The notes beneath the pieces were generated by a model. It did no database searches. It saw only the letters and a list, made by a program, of their open reading frames with translations, and was not told where the DNA came from. Both the position numbers and the translations under genes were made by a program. Below, one piece after another: positions 63,390 through 64,000 of a stretch of 64,000 bases of DNA. The number at the start of each line of letters is the position of its first letter. Within the stretch, counting starts at the first letter, position 1. Origin of the DNA: Flavobacterium circumlabens (GTDB lineage Bacteria; Bacteroidota; Bacteroidia; Flavobacteriales; Flavobacteriaceae); contig NZ_SLWA01000009.1 of assembly GCF_004345565.1 (NCBI RefSeq), positions 186,001 to 250,000 on the forward strand, read 5' to 3'.

Positions 63390-64000
63390 TCCTGATCGCT
63401 TAAATAATAGCCGTAACCAATTTTGGTTCGGATCAATTTTGTTTCATGGTCTTTATCAATTTTCTTTCGTAAAAAATTGATATAAACTTCAATCGTATTC
63501 TGATTGGTTTCTATGTGGTAATCCCAGAGCTTTTCGGCAATAAATTGTTTCGATAAAACCTTGCCTCTGGCATGCGCCAGAATTAGAATAAGCTTAAACT
63601 CTTTCGGTGTTAGTTTGATTTCTTCTCCCGAACGAAATACTTTCATTTCTTCTTCCTGAATTTCCAGATCCTGAATCATGATTTTCTTTTCAACTTGTTG
63701 CGGAATTTCCTTTCTCCTTAATAAAGAGGAAATACGGGCATATAATTCTTCAAAGTGAAAAGGCTTAACCAGATAATCATCTGCACCATTGTCAAAAGAA
63801 GCTAATTTATCTTCAATTTCGCTAAAAGCGGTCAGCATAATGATCGGTGTTTTTTTATCTGTTTCCCGAATACCTTTGCAGACTTCGATTCCGTTTATTC
63901 CCGGAACATTAATATCGAGGATTATTAAATCGTAATCATAGGCAGCATATTTTTTCAATAATAAAGAACCATCGTAATAAGGGAAACACTCGAATTCCTT
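63386..64000 (-). CDS. OmpR-type response regulator (5' end outside window)
   Basis: The frame stays open to the last base (14 further residues before the TTG at 63958), so the real start is beyond the window and that TTG is not a start. The visible receiver contains the phospho-acceptor Asp in DLIILDINVPGING and Lys in DDYLVKPF. A winged-helix DNA-binding domain follows (LTPKEFKLILILAH, NTIEVYINFLRKKID). Partner of the sensor kinase encoded directly downstream, expected to control the efflux operon. Confidence 0.93.
   Translation of the reverse strand, partial: KEFECFPYYDGSLLLKKYAAYDYDLIILDINVPGINGIEVCKGIRETDKKTPIIMLTAFSEIEDKLASFDNGADDYLVKPFHFEELYARISSLLRRKEIPQQVEKKIMIQDLEIQEEEMKVFRSGEEIKLTPKEFKLILILAHARGKVLSKQFIAEKLWDYHIETNQNTIEVYINFLRKKIDKDHETKLIRTKIGYGYYLSDQE

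Noticed and set aside
63956..63958. TTG as start of the response regulator
   Set aside because: The frame continues open to the window edge and the receiver domain would lack its first strand; the start is outside the window.

Overview
The window looks like a chromosomal segment of a gliding, saprophytic Bacteroidota of the Flavobacterium type. The DNA is AT-rich. It carries two SusC/SusD-type polysaccharide utilisation loci (PULs), two complete hybrid two-component regulators and the end of a third, the gliding genes gldF and gldG, many lipoproteins with a cysteine right after the signal peptide, and promoters of the Bacteroidetes form TTTG-N20-TAnnTTTG. No tRNA, rRNA, transposase or CRISPR array was recognised.

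Region 1 (1-12,268) is a fructan PUL. The cut-off end of an AraC-type regulator is followed by one compact operon: MFS sugar porter, GH32 fructanase lipoprotein, SusC, SusD, a surface glycan-binding lipoprotein, a second and atypical GH32 lipoprotein, and fructokinase, closed by an intrinsic terminator. The inferred pathway is surface binding and cutting of levan or inulin, TonB-dependent import, periplasmic release of fructose, uptake by the MFS porter and phosphorylation by the kinase. Gene content matches the known Bacteroides fructan PUL.

Region 2 (12,438-34,940) is a second glycan locus, all on the plus strand: GH3, a hybrid sensor/AraC regulator (HTCS), SusC, SusD, an IPT-domain glycan-binding lipoprotein, a GH10 lipoprotein, a GH16 lipoprotein, a second HTCS and a GH31. 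The enzyme mix points to a plant or algal beta-linked hemicellulose or glucan with alpha-linked decorations, but the exact substrate cannot be read from sequence.

Region 3 (34,941-36,128) is a short accessory stretch with an XRE-type regulator and a tiny hypothetical gene.

Region 4 (36,129-56,300) is mainly housekeeping: mnmE, a universal stress protein, a membrane-anchored MutS-like ATPase, a FrnE-like DsbA protein, dnaN, gldG/gldF, an ABM-fold protein, a SAM hydrolase (DUF62), phoH, a DUF1801 protein, a HAD phosphatase, an S9 peptidase, purC, a GH26 mannanase and two paralogous secreted ankyrin proteins flanking an SRPBCC protein. Its intergenic gaps are rich in inverted and tandem repeats, including a three-tier nested palindrome at 41,326-41,530.

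Region 5 (56,496-64,000), all minus strand, is a heavy-metal efflux set: response regulator (cut by the window edge), sensor kinase, TolC-like outer membrane protein, periplasmic adaptor and RND pump. The pump motif suggests divalent cations such as Zn, Co or Cd rather than Cu/Ag.

The most unusual items are the non-canonical GH32, a terminator-shaped hairpin inside the GH26 signal-peptide codons, the nested palindromic element, the membrane MutS-like protein and the ankyrin pair. No clearly new multi-gene system was found.
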